From NCBI GenBank assembly GCA_030168595.1, contig CP115556.1:310001-374000 (forward strand): a DNA stretch of 64,000 nucleotides, written 5' to 3'. Below the pieces are notes generated by a model. It saw only the letters and a program-made list of their open reading frames with translations, ran no database searches and was not told where the DNA came from. The stretch is from Methanomassiliicoccales archaeon LGM-DZ1. GTDB taxonomy: Archaea; Thermoplasmatota; Thermoplasmata; Methanomassiliicoccales; Methanomethylophilaceae. Positions 40,867 to 48,984 of this stretch are shown piece by piece (the first letter of the stretch is position 1; each line of letters opens with the position of its first letter). A program made the translations under genes and the position numbers.

Positions 40867-42739
40867 GATTGTAACTGAAATTCTCGGATCTTTGTAGGTA
40901 CACCTGTAAGGGTACATTTTTCTTTATAAACTGATTTTGTTTCTTTAAATACGCTTTATATATCGATGAGTTTTTATAATATACCTACAATATAGGTATA
41001 TGCCCGAAATATATTACGTTCAGAGGGGTAACAGGAAATATGCTTACAGAAGCACCTCTGTGTACGAGCCAGGAAGCAAGTATCCGAAGACCGTGAATGA
41101 ATATATCGGGATTCTTGACGAAGAGAGCGGAAAAATAATTCCCAAGAAAAATCGTGCTCGGACGGATTCTTTCCTGTCGGATGAGGACATAACCGGGAAG
41201 AGATTCGGGGGTTCGCATATGCTCAAGAGCATATCTGAACGCATCGGGCTGAGGGAGGATCTCTTCTATTGTTTCGGTCCTGAAGGGGACCGGATACTCG
41301 CCTGTGCCGTGGCACAGGCATTATCCGGAGGACCGTTCTCGTCCGTGGAGGATACCGTCGACGGCTGCCTGATCGGGGAGATGCTGGGGCTGGAAGGGAG
41401 ATTCTCCTCTCCCAGATTGTCGGAATTCACAAAGTTCCTGGGAGAGAGCCTGGGCAGCCTCGAGAACCTGTTCGAAAGGAGACTGGCAAGGGCCGAAGGC
41501 ACTCTGACATTCGATCTAACATCGGTTTCCAGCCACAGCAGGATGAGGGAATGGGCGGAATGGGGATACAACCGCGATAAAGAGAAGATGAAACAGCTGA
41601 ACTTCGGACTTGTCACCGACAAGTCCGGCATACCGGTGATGTTCGAACTGTATCCGGGGTCGATTCCCGATCTAAGGACACTGGAAAGGACGGTGGAACG
41701 TGTGGGGGAACTGAAGGAAGGCGATTGTTCTCTCATCATGGACAGGGGATTCGGTTCCGCATCCAATCTGAAGTATCTGCTGGAGAAGGAGGTATCCTTC
41801 GTGATCCCCGGGAAGAAGGCAACCAGGTGTGTTAAGGCCCTCCTTTCCAGACTCGTGAAGGAGAAGCACCATGCCGATTCGCTGAGGCTGCATGATGAAC
41901 ATACATATTCCGTGCTGGAATCGGAAGTGGCCATAGTCCCCAGAGCGGAACCCGAAACGGAGGATGAGGACTCCAATGATACTGCGGAATACGAACTCAT
42001 CCTGCCGGAGGATCCGCGTTTCGCGGATGCTCCGGAGAACATGAGGATGAAGGCGTATGCCTGCTACGACAGGCAGAAGGCGGCAGAGGATGCGGATACG
42101 GTGTACAAAGCGATCCTGGACATAGAGAAGAGATTGTCCGAGACCAATCCGTACACGGCGGTGAAGGAAGCGAAGAGACTCGCGGGACCGTATGCGAAAT
42201 ACTTCGACCTGAGCGTGGATGGGGAAGGGAAACTCAGGATAGAGCGCAGGAAGAATGCCATGTCGTTCTCCATGAACCGCAACGGCATGTTCGTGATGTT
42301 CTGCAAAGGGATAGAGGATTGGGAGGACATGATGTCCTGCTACGACTGCAGGACATATGTGGAACAAGCATTCGATGTGATGAAGAACGAATTGGACGGG
42401 AACAGGTTCAGGACTAAGGATCCGCAGACGGCCAAGGGCCGTCTGCTGATCAAGTTCGTTGCTCTGATATTATGGTGCACCATGGCGAAAGAGCTTCGGG
42501 ACAGCAGGCACGGGGAACCCGTGCGGACCGTCCTCCAGTCCATGGACAACATACTGGCAATCGGAAAGAAGGGGGAATGGAGGGTATTGGAGATCACCAA
42601 ACGGAACCGCAGGTTCATGGATGATCTCAAGGTGCCGCATCCGCCAAAGACCCTGGTCCTGAAACCGTACACTTACATTCCGGAATCAGCTTTGGCGGAT
42701 TCCTGATGTACCTACAAATCCGAGAATTTCAGATTGTAA
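40867..42739 (+). mobile_element. IS1634-like insertion sequence upstream of the GmrSD-like gene
   Basis: Terminal inverted repeats TGAAATTCTCGGAT...TTGTAGGTACA start at 40876 and end at 42731; the left copy has two extra bases. An 8-bp direct repeat GATTGTAA flanks the element (40867-40874 and 42732-42739), with one extra C on the left. One intact transposase is inside. Removing it joins the GmrSD-like start region to the T/A-rich sequence at 42,740-42,770. Confidence 0.88.
41000..42706 (+). CDS. IS1634-like DDE transposase
   Basis: A 568-residue transposase. DDE motifs: LTFDLTSVSS, SLIMDRGFGSASN, and YVEQAFDVMKNEL (catalytic Glu helix), followed by the usual KGRLLIKFVALILW membrane-like helix of this family. 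The N-terminus (MPEIYYVQRGNRKYAYRS) with VYEPGSKYPKTVNEYIG is the common beta-rich IS1634 beginning. The frame is intact. It lies between the inverted repeats of the 40867-42739 element. Codon use is GC-richer than the neighbouring GmrSD-like gene. Confidence 0.9.
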   Translation: MPEIYYVQRGNRKYAYRSTSVYEPGSKYPKTVNEYIGILDEESGKIIPKKNRARTDSFLSDEDITGKRFGGSHMLKSISERIGLREDLFYCFGPEGDRILACAVAQALSGGPFSSVEDTVDGCLIGEMLGLEGRFSSPRLSEFTKFLGESLGSLENLFERRLARAEGTLTFDLTSVSSHSRMREWAEWGYNRDKEKMKQLNFGLVTDKSGIPVMFELYPGSIPDLRTLERTVERVGELKEGDCSLIMDRGFGSASNLKYLLEKEVSFVIPGKKATRCVKALLSRLVKEKHHADSLRLHDEHTYSVLESEVAIVPRAEPETEDEDSNDTAEYELILPEDPRFADAPENMRMKAYACYDRQKAAEDADTVYKAILDIEKRLSETNPYTAVKEAKRLAGPYAKYFDLSVDGEGKLRIERRKNAMSFSMNRNGMFVMFCKGIEDWEDMMSCYDCRTYVEQAFDVMKNELDGNRFRTKDPQTAKGRLLIKFVALILWCTMAKELRDSRHGEPVRTVLQSMDNILAIGKKGEWRVLEITKRNRRFMDDLKVPHPPKTLVLKPYTYIPESALADS

Positions 42740-42817
42740 AGAATAGGAGCAATAAATAGTCTTGATTTGGGATTTACACAAAACTCCTTAATCTAGACTG
42801 CTGAGTACAAAAAATGA

Positions 42818-42871
42818 GGTACCCTTCGGTACCCTATGATACCCCCGTGTACGCACGTACCCCCGCGTACC
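42818..42871. promoter_or_regulatory. Phased TAC(C) repeat array before the surface operon
   Basis: TAC occurs at 42820, 42830, 42840, 42850, 42858 and 42868; four of the five steps are exactly 10 bp. Most are part of GTACCC, including the palindromic pair GGTACC-cttc-GGTACC (42818-42833). The 10-bp phase puts all copies on one face of the helix, suggesting a cooperatively bound regulator. Confidence 0.5.
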
Positions 42872-43034
42872 TGAATGCACATTTTCGGAGCTTCATATTC
42901 TGACTTTCGATAACATACAGCATGGAACGTCACTGCCGCCACTCCGATTCCGATCTTCGTTACGGTATCCGTTCCAAGGCGGTCCGCCCCTGGATTCCTT
43001 CGTTTCTGCACTCGGAGGTAATACCCTGAGAACA

Positions 43035-43787
43035 TTGGGCGTGACCGCCGCGATCTCCCTCCTGGCCCTGGCGAGCTTCGGTGCCGTCCTGGTCATGGAG
43101 GTACCCTATACGGCCCACGACGCTTCCTCCGTAGCCTTTGAGAAGGGCACCAGTGACATTTACGCCTGGAAGTGTCCCGACGGGAAAGGCGGGTTCACCG
43201 ACGAGATCCTTGTCATGAACATCCCGGTCGACTCTTTCCAGCGGTCGATGGAAAGGGACGTCATCAGATCCTCCAACGTGTTCGAGTCCTGCCCCGTTTC
43301 GTTCATAGAATCCGACTACTACGTTCAGAAGGTGGCGGAACACATCCTGTCCAAGACGGGGGACTGTTCCGATCTCCTGAAAGCGGAGGCGGTTCTCACA
43401 TTCGTCCAGAGTTCGATACGTTATTCCTATGACGATCGGACCTACGGGACCAGCGACTTCTGGGCATACCCCATAGAGACGCTGTTCCTTCACAGGGGTG
43501 ACTGCGAGGACACTTCCGTTCTCTTCTGTTCGATAGCTTCGGAGATGGGTCTGGATTGCGTGCTTCTCGACTACGACGGCCATGTCGCCGCCGGAATTCG
43601 GGAGGGGGATTGTTACCTGTTCTGCGAGACCACCTATGATTCTCCGCATCCGATCGGAGGGAATCACCTTGATATTGGCGGGGAGGAACCCGCCGTCTAT
43701 CACATGGGCGACACCTCCGCACTAATGTTTCTGGATCACGGGGTCGCAGGCTACAGGAATCTCATACAAAGGTTGGCGGGAGCCTGA
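43035..43787 (+). CDS. Membrane-anchored transglutaminase-like protein
   Basis: About 250 residues. A single N-terminal hydrophobic segment (GVTAAISLLALASFGAVLVM) anchors or exports it. The papain-like transglutaminase core has Cys157 in FLHRGDCEDTSVLFC and His183 in DYDGHVAAG, with a third acidic position soon after (FCETTYDS). Such archaeal domains act as proteases or cross-linking enzymes outside the cell. The start is uncertain: TTG 43035 is in frame, but GGAGGT at 43014-43019 is better spaced for a CTG at 43026; no in-frame ATG exists nearby. It heads the surface-protein operon and may process those proteins. Confidence 0.75.
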   Translation: MGVTAAISLLALASFGAVLVMEVPYTAHDASSVAFEKGTSDIYAWKCPDGKGGFTDEILVMNIPVDSFQRSMERDVIRSSNVFESCPVSFIESDYYVQKVAEHILSKTGDCSDLLKAEAVLTFVQSSIRYSYDDRTYGTSDFWAYPIETLFLHRGDCEDTSVLFCSIASEMGLDCVLLDYDGHVAAGIREGDCYLFCETTYDSPHPIGGNHLDIGGEEPAVYHMGDTSALMFLDHGVAGYRNLIQRLAGA

Positions 43788-43807
43788 AACCCCGCAGGAA
43801 AGATACC

Positions 43808-45133
43808 ATGAACGCTATCAAAAGCAAGCACATCGGAGTCCTCTCCGTGTTTGCCGTGGCCATGCTGATGGCCGTCTGCGTTTCGCCCATGCTCTTCAAC
43901 GACGAGAGCGATGCGGCGACAGGGGACGGAACCATCTACCTCAGGCCCGGTGACACGTACACCTGGACACCGACGTTCAACATCGATTCCGGCAGGGTTT
44001 CCCTGACCGTGAATGCCAGCACTTCGACCACCGCAGGAACGTTCTCTTCCACTTCTACCGCAGGAGGGGTCACTGCATCCGTTTCCAACAAGGTCGTCTC
44101 GATCTCTGTTGCGGATGACACCGCAGCTTCCACCGTCTACGTGAAGGTCAAGGCCACCACCACTTCCGGAGTGAGCCAGACCGCCACCGCCACCATTACC
44201 GTGAAGGTCATCGTTCCCACCATCTCACAGGGAACCGTGAACACCTATCAGGGCGGTACCGTGAGCATCCAGCCCACCATAGCCGGTCAGAGCATCGACG
44301 GTAAGACCGTCACCTACACCATGACAGGAGCACCTTCCGGACTGAGCATCAACGCCACCAACGGTAAGATCACCGGTACCGTAGCATCCAGCGCACAGGC
44401 CAAGACCTACACCGTCAAGGTCACCGGAACCATCGGAACCACCCCTACCCAGACATTCTCCACCACATTCTCTATGGTCGTGGCTGCATCAATGAGCCTC
44501 GCCGCCCCCGGAGCGCAGTACACCGCACAGGGAACCGCTAAAGAAATTACTCTCAGCGGAACCAACACCACATCGACCACCACCTGGGCAATCACCTCCC
44601 AGGCAGTGAGCGGAATCTCCATGTCCACCGCCACCGGAACCAGCGGTAAGATTACCGTTGCTTCCTCCGTTGCGGCAGGAACCTACGTCATCGATTACAA
44701 GGCGACCAACCCCACTTCCGGACAGGTTGTTACCCAGTCCGTGACCGTCACCGTCGGTAACGTCGCCATCAACAGCGTCACCGCCGCCGGCGGAGTCGGA
44801 GGCAACGTCTCCGGCGGCAAGATCACCCTGTACGCAGTTCAGGGAACCGCCGCGGAGTTCACCGTTTCCGCAGCTTCCAATCCCAGCGCGGCCAACCTTG
44901 CTCTTACCATGACCAAGACCGGAACCAACGCCGACAAGGTCTCCCTGAGCGGACAGAAGGTCACCGTGGCCAACACCGTTGAAGCGGGAACATACAACTT
45001 CACCCTGACCGAGACCCAGGCATCCACCGGTGCCACCGCATCCGTCCAGGTCACTCTGATCGTCGACCCCGTCTTCGACTTCAGCAACAGCGTCACTTCC
45101 GGATCCCTTTCAGTAAAGGGAGCGGGCAACTGA
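43808..45133 (+). CDS. Secreted Ser/Thr-rich beta-repeat protein with SLSVKGA tail
   Basis: A 441-residue protein. A signal peptide (residues 1-30, KHIGVLSVFAVAMLMAVC) is followed by NDESDAATGD. The rest is Ser/Thr/Ala-rich beta structure in several Ig-like repeats (for example GLSINATNGKITGTV, a putative-Ig motif). There is no C-terminal membrane helix; the chain ends VDPVFDF...SGSLSVKGAGN, a tail shared with two later genes. Low charge and heavy Thr content suggest O-glycosylated filament or capsid-like packing. It is probably the main surface or particle subunit of the element, but no known capsid family was recognised. Confidence 0.7.
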   Translation: MNAIKSKHIGVLSVFAVAMLMAVCVSPMLFNDESDAATGDGTIYLRPGDTYTWTPTFNIDSGRVSLTVNASTSTTAGTFSSTSTAGGVTASVSNKVVSISVADDTAASTVYVKVKATTTSGVSQTATATITVKVIVPTISQGTVNTYQGGTVSIQPTIAGQSIDGKTVTYTMTGAPSGLSINATNGKITGTVASSAQAKTYTVKVTGTIGTTPTQTFSTTFSMVVAASMSLAAPGAQYTAQGTAKEITLSGTNTTSTTTWAITSQAVSGISMSTATGTSGKITVASSVAAGTYVIDYKATNPTSGQVVTQSVTVTVGNVAINSVTAAGGVGGNVSGGKITLYAVQGTAAEFTVSAASNPSAANLALTMTKTGTNADKVSLSGQKVTVANTVEAGTYNFTLTETQASTGATASVQVTLIVDPVFDFSNSVTSGSLSVKGAGN

Positions 45134-45142
45134 GGCGGTAAC

Positions 45143-46198
45143 ATGAACAGCAACATAACAAAGGGGGTGAGCATCATGACGGCCGTCATCCTGGCGGCCT
45201 GCCTTACCCCCATCCTGTTCATGGATTCCTTGGATGCCAATCCAGGAGACACAGAATCCGACCCCCTTGTCTGGTGGAACAACACCATCATCCTCCTGCC
45301 CGAAGTCGTGGCAGGCGAGATCACCGACCCCGATTCCGAAGTCCTCGAACCCCCGGAGTCCCTTGTCATCGACTGGGGCGACGGACAGTCCGAGGTGAAG
45401 GAAGTGGACGGTTACGTCACGAAGGGAAGCGTGGAGATCGTTCATACCTACGAGAACACCGGTTCCTACCACATCACCTGCACTCCTCAGAAGTCGGGAT
45501 TCACCTACGAGACCTACGAGCTCTTCATGGAGATCAGCGGAGCCCCCACCGTCTACTTCTATGACGGAGAGGACGAGATCTCCCATGTTGTCGCCGAGAA
45601 CGGCTACGGAGTCGGAGCATACGAGGACAACTACTTCTCGAAAATCTCCGCACCCGCAGTACCCACCAAAGAGGGAAAGACCTTCGCTGGATGGTTCTAC
45701 AACGGCGCCGAGTTCGATTTCGACACCGTAATCACATCTCCTACCGTGCTCCAGGCACACTGGACCGATGCGACCTCACCCGACCAGCCTGATACACCTG
45801 TCAATCCCGATACTCCCGACACTCCTTCTGAGACCGTCACCGTGACTATTAATGGTAAAGAAGTGACCGTAGCTGCCGGACAGAAGCTCTCCGACATCAA
45901 GGTCGAGCCCGGAGAGGGCCAGGAGTTCGTCGGATGGTACGCGGACAAGGATTGCACCGTCGCTCTGGATTCCGATACCGTCCTGACCTCGGGTATGCAC
46001 GCATACGCCAAGTACGCGCCCGCACAGGAGGACAAGGACGACGGTTCCGATATTCCCGTCGTGGCGATAATCGTCACCGCTTTGGGAGCTGTCATTGCAG
46101 TAGTCGGTCTCAGGTACCACCCCGCGATCCTCATCATCGGAGTTCTCGTAGCAGCAGTCGGAGGCCTCGACATCGGGGGCATAATCAGCCTGTTCTGA
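45143..46198 (+). CDS. Secreted InlB-repeat protein with C-terminal membrane anchor
   Basis: A 351-residue protein: signal peptide (SIMTAVILAACLTPILF), a PKD-like domain (VIDWGDGQSEVKE, HTYENTGSYHITC), then two InlB B-repeat-like units with GKTFAGWFYNGAEFDF and QEFVGWYADKDC joined by a Pro/Asp/Thr linker. Two hydrophobic helices (VVAIIVTALGAVIAVVGL and ILIIGVLVAAVGGL) close the chain. It should be displayed on the cell surface as an adhesin or as an anchor for other secreted products. It follows the previous stop by 9 bases with GAGGCGG as binding site. Confidence 0.75.
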   Translation: MNSNITKGVSIMTAVILAACLTPILFMDSLDANPGDTESDPLVWWNNTIILLPEVVAGEITDPDSEVLEPPESLVIDWGDGQSEVKEVDGYVTKGSVEIVHTYENTGSYHITCTPQKSGFTYETYELFMEISGAPTVYFYDGEDEISHVVAENGYGVGAYEDNYFSKISAPAVPTKEGKTFAGWFYNGAEFDFDTVITSPTVLQAHWTDATSPDQPDTPVNPDTPDTPSETVTVTINGKEVTVAAGQKLSDIKVEPGEGQEFVGWYADKDCTVALDSDTVLTSGMHAYAKYAPAQEDKDDGSDIPVVAIIVTALGAVIAVVGLRYHPAILIIGVLVAAVGGLDIGGIISLF

Positions 46199-46208
46199 GG
46201 TGATTCCA

Positions 46209-47798
46209 GTGAATCTTACCAAGAACAGGACGGTCGCCATCGGTGCCGTTCTCGCCATGTGCATGACCGCTTTCGCGGGGATGTGCCTCGTAACGGACGA
46301 ATCGGATGCGGCGAATGCCACACCAGGTTCCACCGTATCGTTCACATGGTACAATTTCGAGGGCGATGATGTGATTACCGCCACCGAATCGCTGCGTGTG
46401 AACACCATATTCGGATGGGAAGTACATCTCAATCCCGTCCACAGCGGTTCTACGACATACTTCACCATTCCGAACTACGTAGCGAACGGTACGTACACCT
46501 ACGTCCAGAGCCTCTTCAACGAAGAAGCGGGGGAGGAGATGGATTACAAGGCCCAGACCTTAACCGTAACAGGACAGAAGGGAACCTCGGCTTCGAACTA
46601 CTACCAGGGAAACATCGTTACTTCATCCAGTGTCGGAGCATATCAGAACAAGACCATAGAAGTCTGGGTCAAAGCCGATTGCCACGTCGATTTCGATGTG
46701 CTCCAGTGGAATCGCGAGAACAGGGATATCCTCACCGTCACCCCGTACGCCGGTCTCGAGATCAGTACCGTGAACAGCTACACAAAGCAGGTCTCGGGAA
46801 CCCTGATTGGTGACTGTACGGTCACCGCAATGACGTGGGACAACGGGTCGTACGACACCCTCAAGTACGTTTTCCATGTCGTAGGCGCACACCCCAATGG
46901 TACCGCCGAACAGCCCCTCACCTCTCTGAGCAGGGATGCTGACGACATCATCGACAAGACGTACTACGTCGCGGTCGGAAGCTATGTCGAGCTGAGAACG
47001 GTTGCCGACGCAGGAGGATTCGACGAATTCTGGTATCAGATTACCGGCGTTACCCCCGGGTTCGGACTGACTTACGATTCAAGTGCCAACCCCAACGGAG
47101 GATTCGTCGGGGGAGTGGTGTCGGGAACCATATCCAAGCCCGGAACCATCACGATCAGCGGAGATTATCTGAACGGATCCCTCGAAGGGGACCTGAATTG
47201 CAGAATCATCGCGGTCGGCGATCCCGTGACCGTGGACCACACCGTCACCTATGCCGCAAACGGAGGAACAGGCACCACGGCTTCCACCGTTGTCACGGAT
47301 GAGAACGACGGCAATTCCAACGTCACCCTTGCACAGTGCGGATTCACCAAGACCGGATATTCATTCGTCGGATGGAAGATCGGCAACACCGTCTACCAGC
47401 CCGGACAAAAGGTATCGGTCGGAGCTAACGCCACCGTCACCGCGACCGCACAGTGGAGTCAGAACACCCTGTCAGTTTCCGCGAACAACATCTCGGGCGT
47501 ATCCGGACAAGCTTACAGCAACCAGATCGGAGCCTCCGCCAACAACGGGGGAACCGTCTCGTATGCGGTCAAGTCCTGCACTGGGGGAACCGCCACAGTC
47601 AATTCCAACGGATTGGTGACCTACACCGCTCCACACGTGAGTTCGACCACATCGTTCACAGTTACCGTGACTGTAACGGGAACGTTCGCCCAGGGAGGCA
47701 ATCTGACCCGTGATGTGTCCTTCACCGTGACCGTGGATCCCGTCCTGTCGTTCACCAATGCGGCGACCAGCGGAACGCTTTCCGTCAAGGGGGCCTGA
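46209..47798 (+). CDS. Secreted beta-repeat protein with duplicated C-terminal module
   Basis: A 529-residue protein. GTG 46209 is chosen over GTG 46200 because GAGGTGAT ends just upstream of it. A signal peptide (VAIGAVLAMCMTAFAGMC) precedes TDESDAANA. Residues about 30-340 are unique beta structure. The last 185 residues contain one InlB repeat (ANGGTGTT, GYSFVGWKIGNTVYQPG), a 7-strand-like domain, and the tail VDPVLSFTNAATSGTLSVKGA. This whole 185-residue module is nearly repeated in the next gene, so one arose by duplication. No membrane anchor is present. Confidence 0.7.
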   Translation: MNLTKNRTVAIGAVLAMCMTAFAGMCLVTDESDAANATPGSTVSFTWYNFEGDDVITATESLRVNTIFGWEVHLNPVHSGSTTYFTIPNYVANGTYTYVQSLFNEEAGEEMDYKAQTLTVTGQKGTSASNYYQGNIVTSSSVGAYQNKTIEVWVKADCHVDFDVLQWNRENRDILTVTPYAGLEISTVNSYTKQVSGTLIGDCTVTAMTWDNGSYDTLKYVFHVVGAHPNGTAEQPLTSLSRDADDIIDKTYYVAVGSYVELRTVADAGGFDEFWYQITGVTPGFGLTYDSSANPNGGFVGGVVSGTISKPGTITISGDYLNGSLEGDLNCRIIAVGDPVTVDHTVTYAANGGTGTTASTVVTDENDGNSNVTLAQCGFTKTGYSFVGWKIGNTVYQPGQKVSVGANATVTATAQWSQNTLSVSANNISGVSGQAYSNQIGASANNGGTVSYAVKSCTGGTATVNSNGLVTYTAPHVSSTTSFTVTVTVTGTFAQGGNLTRDVSFTVTVDPVLSFTNAATSGTLSVKGA

Positions 47799-47800
47799 GG

Positions 47801-48982
47801 ATGAGATCCAAATCCTTCGCCCTGGGAGCCGTCCTGCTCATGTGCATGACCGCCCTGGGAGGCCTCACCATAGTCGGTTCGGACCAATCGGATGCGGCAG
47901 ACGTGAGCTATACCGTCAGGACCGGGGATTGGATGATGACCGAGATGGACGAGTCGGCATTCGACGCGTCCACATCGGCCAGTATCTATCTTTCCGGCCT
48001 GTCGTCCCAGTACTACTATGCGGAACTGGATCCCCCGGGAATAAACGCATACTTCTATGCCGACTGCCCCACGGGAACATACTCCGGATCCTGGTTCGCC
48101 GTAAACGACGAATCAGGGGAAGAGACGTTCTACGAGAGGATTACGGTAACAGTCGTCGCTGGCGGACCGTACAGGACGGGCATTACGCATCTGGTAATGG
48201 GGGCCAGCAACGTTCCCGAAAGCCAGGTCGTACAGAACTACGACACAAGCCCCCAGACGTTCACAATCTCGTCGGCCATCCCCACCAAATCGGGCATGGC
48301 TTTCCTGGGGTATTCGACCTCATACAGTTCGAAAGAGGTGGTCTATCAGCCTGGTGACAGCGTAACCGTACGTGCAGGCACAACGGTTTACCTGGTCCCG
48401 GTCTTCGGAACCTTGTACAGCCATACCGTCGCGTACGATGCCAATGGAGGGGCAGGATCCACGGAGAGTACCGTCGTTTCCGACTCGAACAACGGGAACA
48501 CTTCCGTGACTCTCGCATCCTGCGGATTCACCAAGACAGGATACACCTTCGCCGGATGGAAGATCGGCAACACGACCTACCAGCCCGGACAGACGGTTTC
48601 CGTGGGAGCGAACGCCACCGTCACGGCTACCGCACAGTGGAGTCAGAACACCCTCAGTGTTTCTGCCAACAACATCTCCGGGGTCTCCAAACTGACCTAC
48701 TCGAACCAGATCGGAGCCTCTGCGAACAACGGAGCGGACCTGTCCTTTGCGGTTAAGTCCTGCACCGGCGGAACTGCAACGGTCAACTCCAGCGGTCTCG
48801 TCACCTACAAGGCACCCACCGTCAGCTCGACCACCTCGTACACCGTGACCGTCACGGCCACCGCTACCTACGGCGACGGCCAGACCATGTCAAGGGACGT
48901 CTCGTTCACGGTCTCCGTGGATCCCGTACTGTCCTTCACCAATGCGGCGACCAGCGGAACGCTGTCCGTCAAGGGGGCCTGA
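47801..48982 (+). CDS. Secreted beta-repeat protein, paralogue of the preceding one
   Basis: A 393-residue protein with signal peptide (FALGAVLLMCMTALGGL) and SDQSDAADV at the mature start. Its N-terminal half is unrelated to the preceding protein, while the C-terminal 185 residues are highly similar, including GWKIGNTTYQPGQ, the following beta domain and the identical last 20 residues ending TSGTLSVKGA. Even the sequence across the stop and next start is repeated (GGGGGCCTGAGGATGAG). Different heads on a common base suggest interchangeable spike or binding modules. Confidence 0.72.
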   Translation: MRSKSFALGAVLLMCMTALGGLTIVGSDQSDAADVSYTVRTGDWMMTEMDESAFDASTSASIYLSGLSSQYYYAELDPPGINAYFYADCPTGTYSGSWFAVNDESGEETFYERITVTVVAGGPYRTGITHLVMGASNVPESQVVQNYDTSPQTFTISSAIPTKSGMAFLGYSTSYSSKEVVYQPGDSVTVRAGTTVYLVPVFGTLYSHTVAYDANGGAGSTESTVVSDSNNGNTSVTLASCGFTKTGYTFAGWKIGNTTYQPGQTVSVGANATVTATAQWSQNTLSVSANNISGVSKLTYSNQIGASANNGADLSFAVKSCTGGTATVNSSGLVTYKAPTVSSTTSYTVTVTATATYGDGQTMSRDVSFTVSVDPVLSFTNAATSGTLSVKGA

Positions 48983-48984
48983 GG

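Noticed and set aside
15700-42740. CRISPR array near the CARF-like and Cas4-like genes
   Set aside because: No set of regularly spaced identical repeats was seen, and no cas1, cas2 or effector gene is present; the nuclease is better explained as a RecB-like partner of the UvrD-like helicase.
43808-45133. Calling the first secreted protein a major capsid protein
   Set aside because: It has a signal peptide and Ig-like repeats but no recognised capsid fold; surface protein is the safer description.
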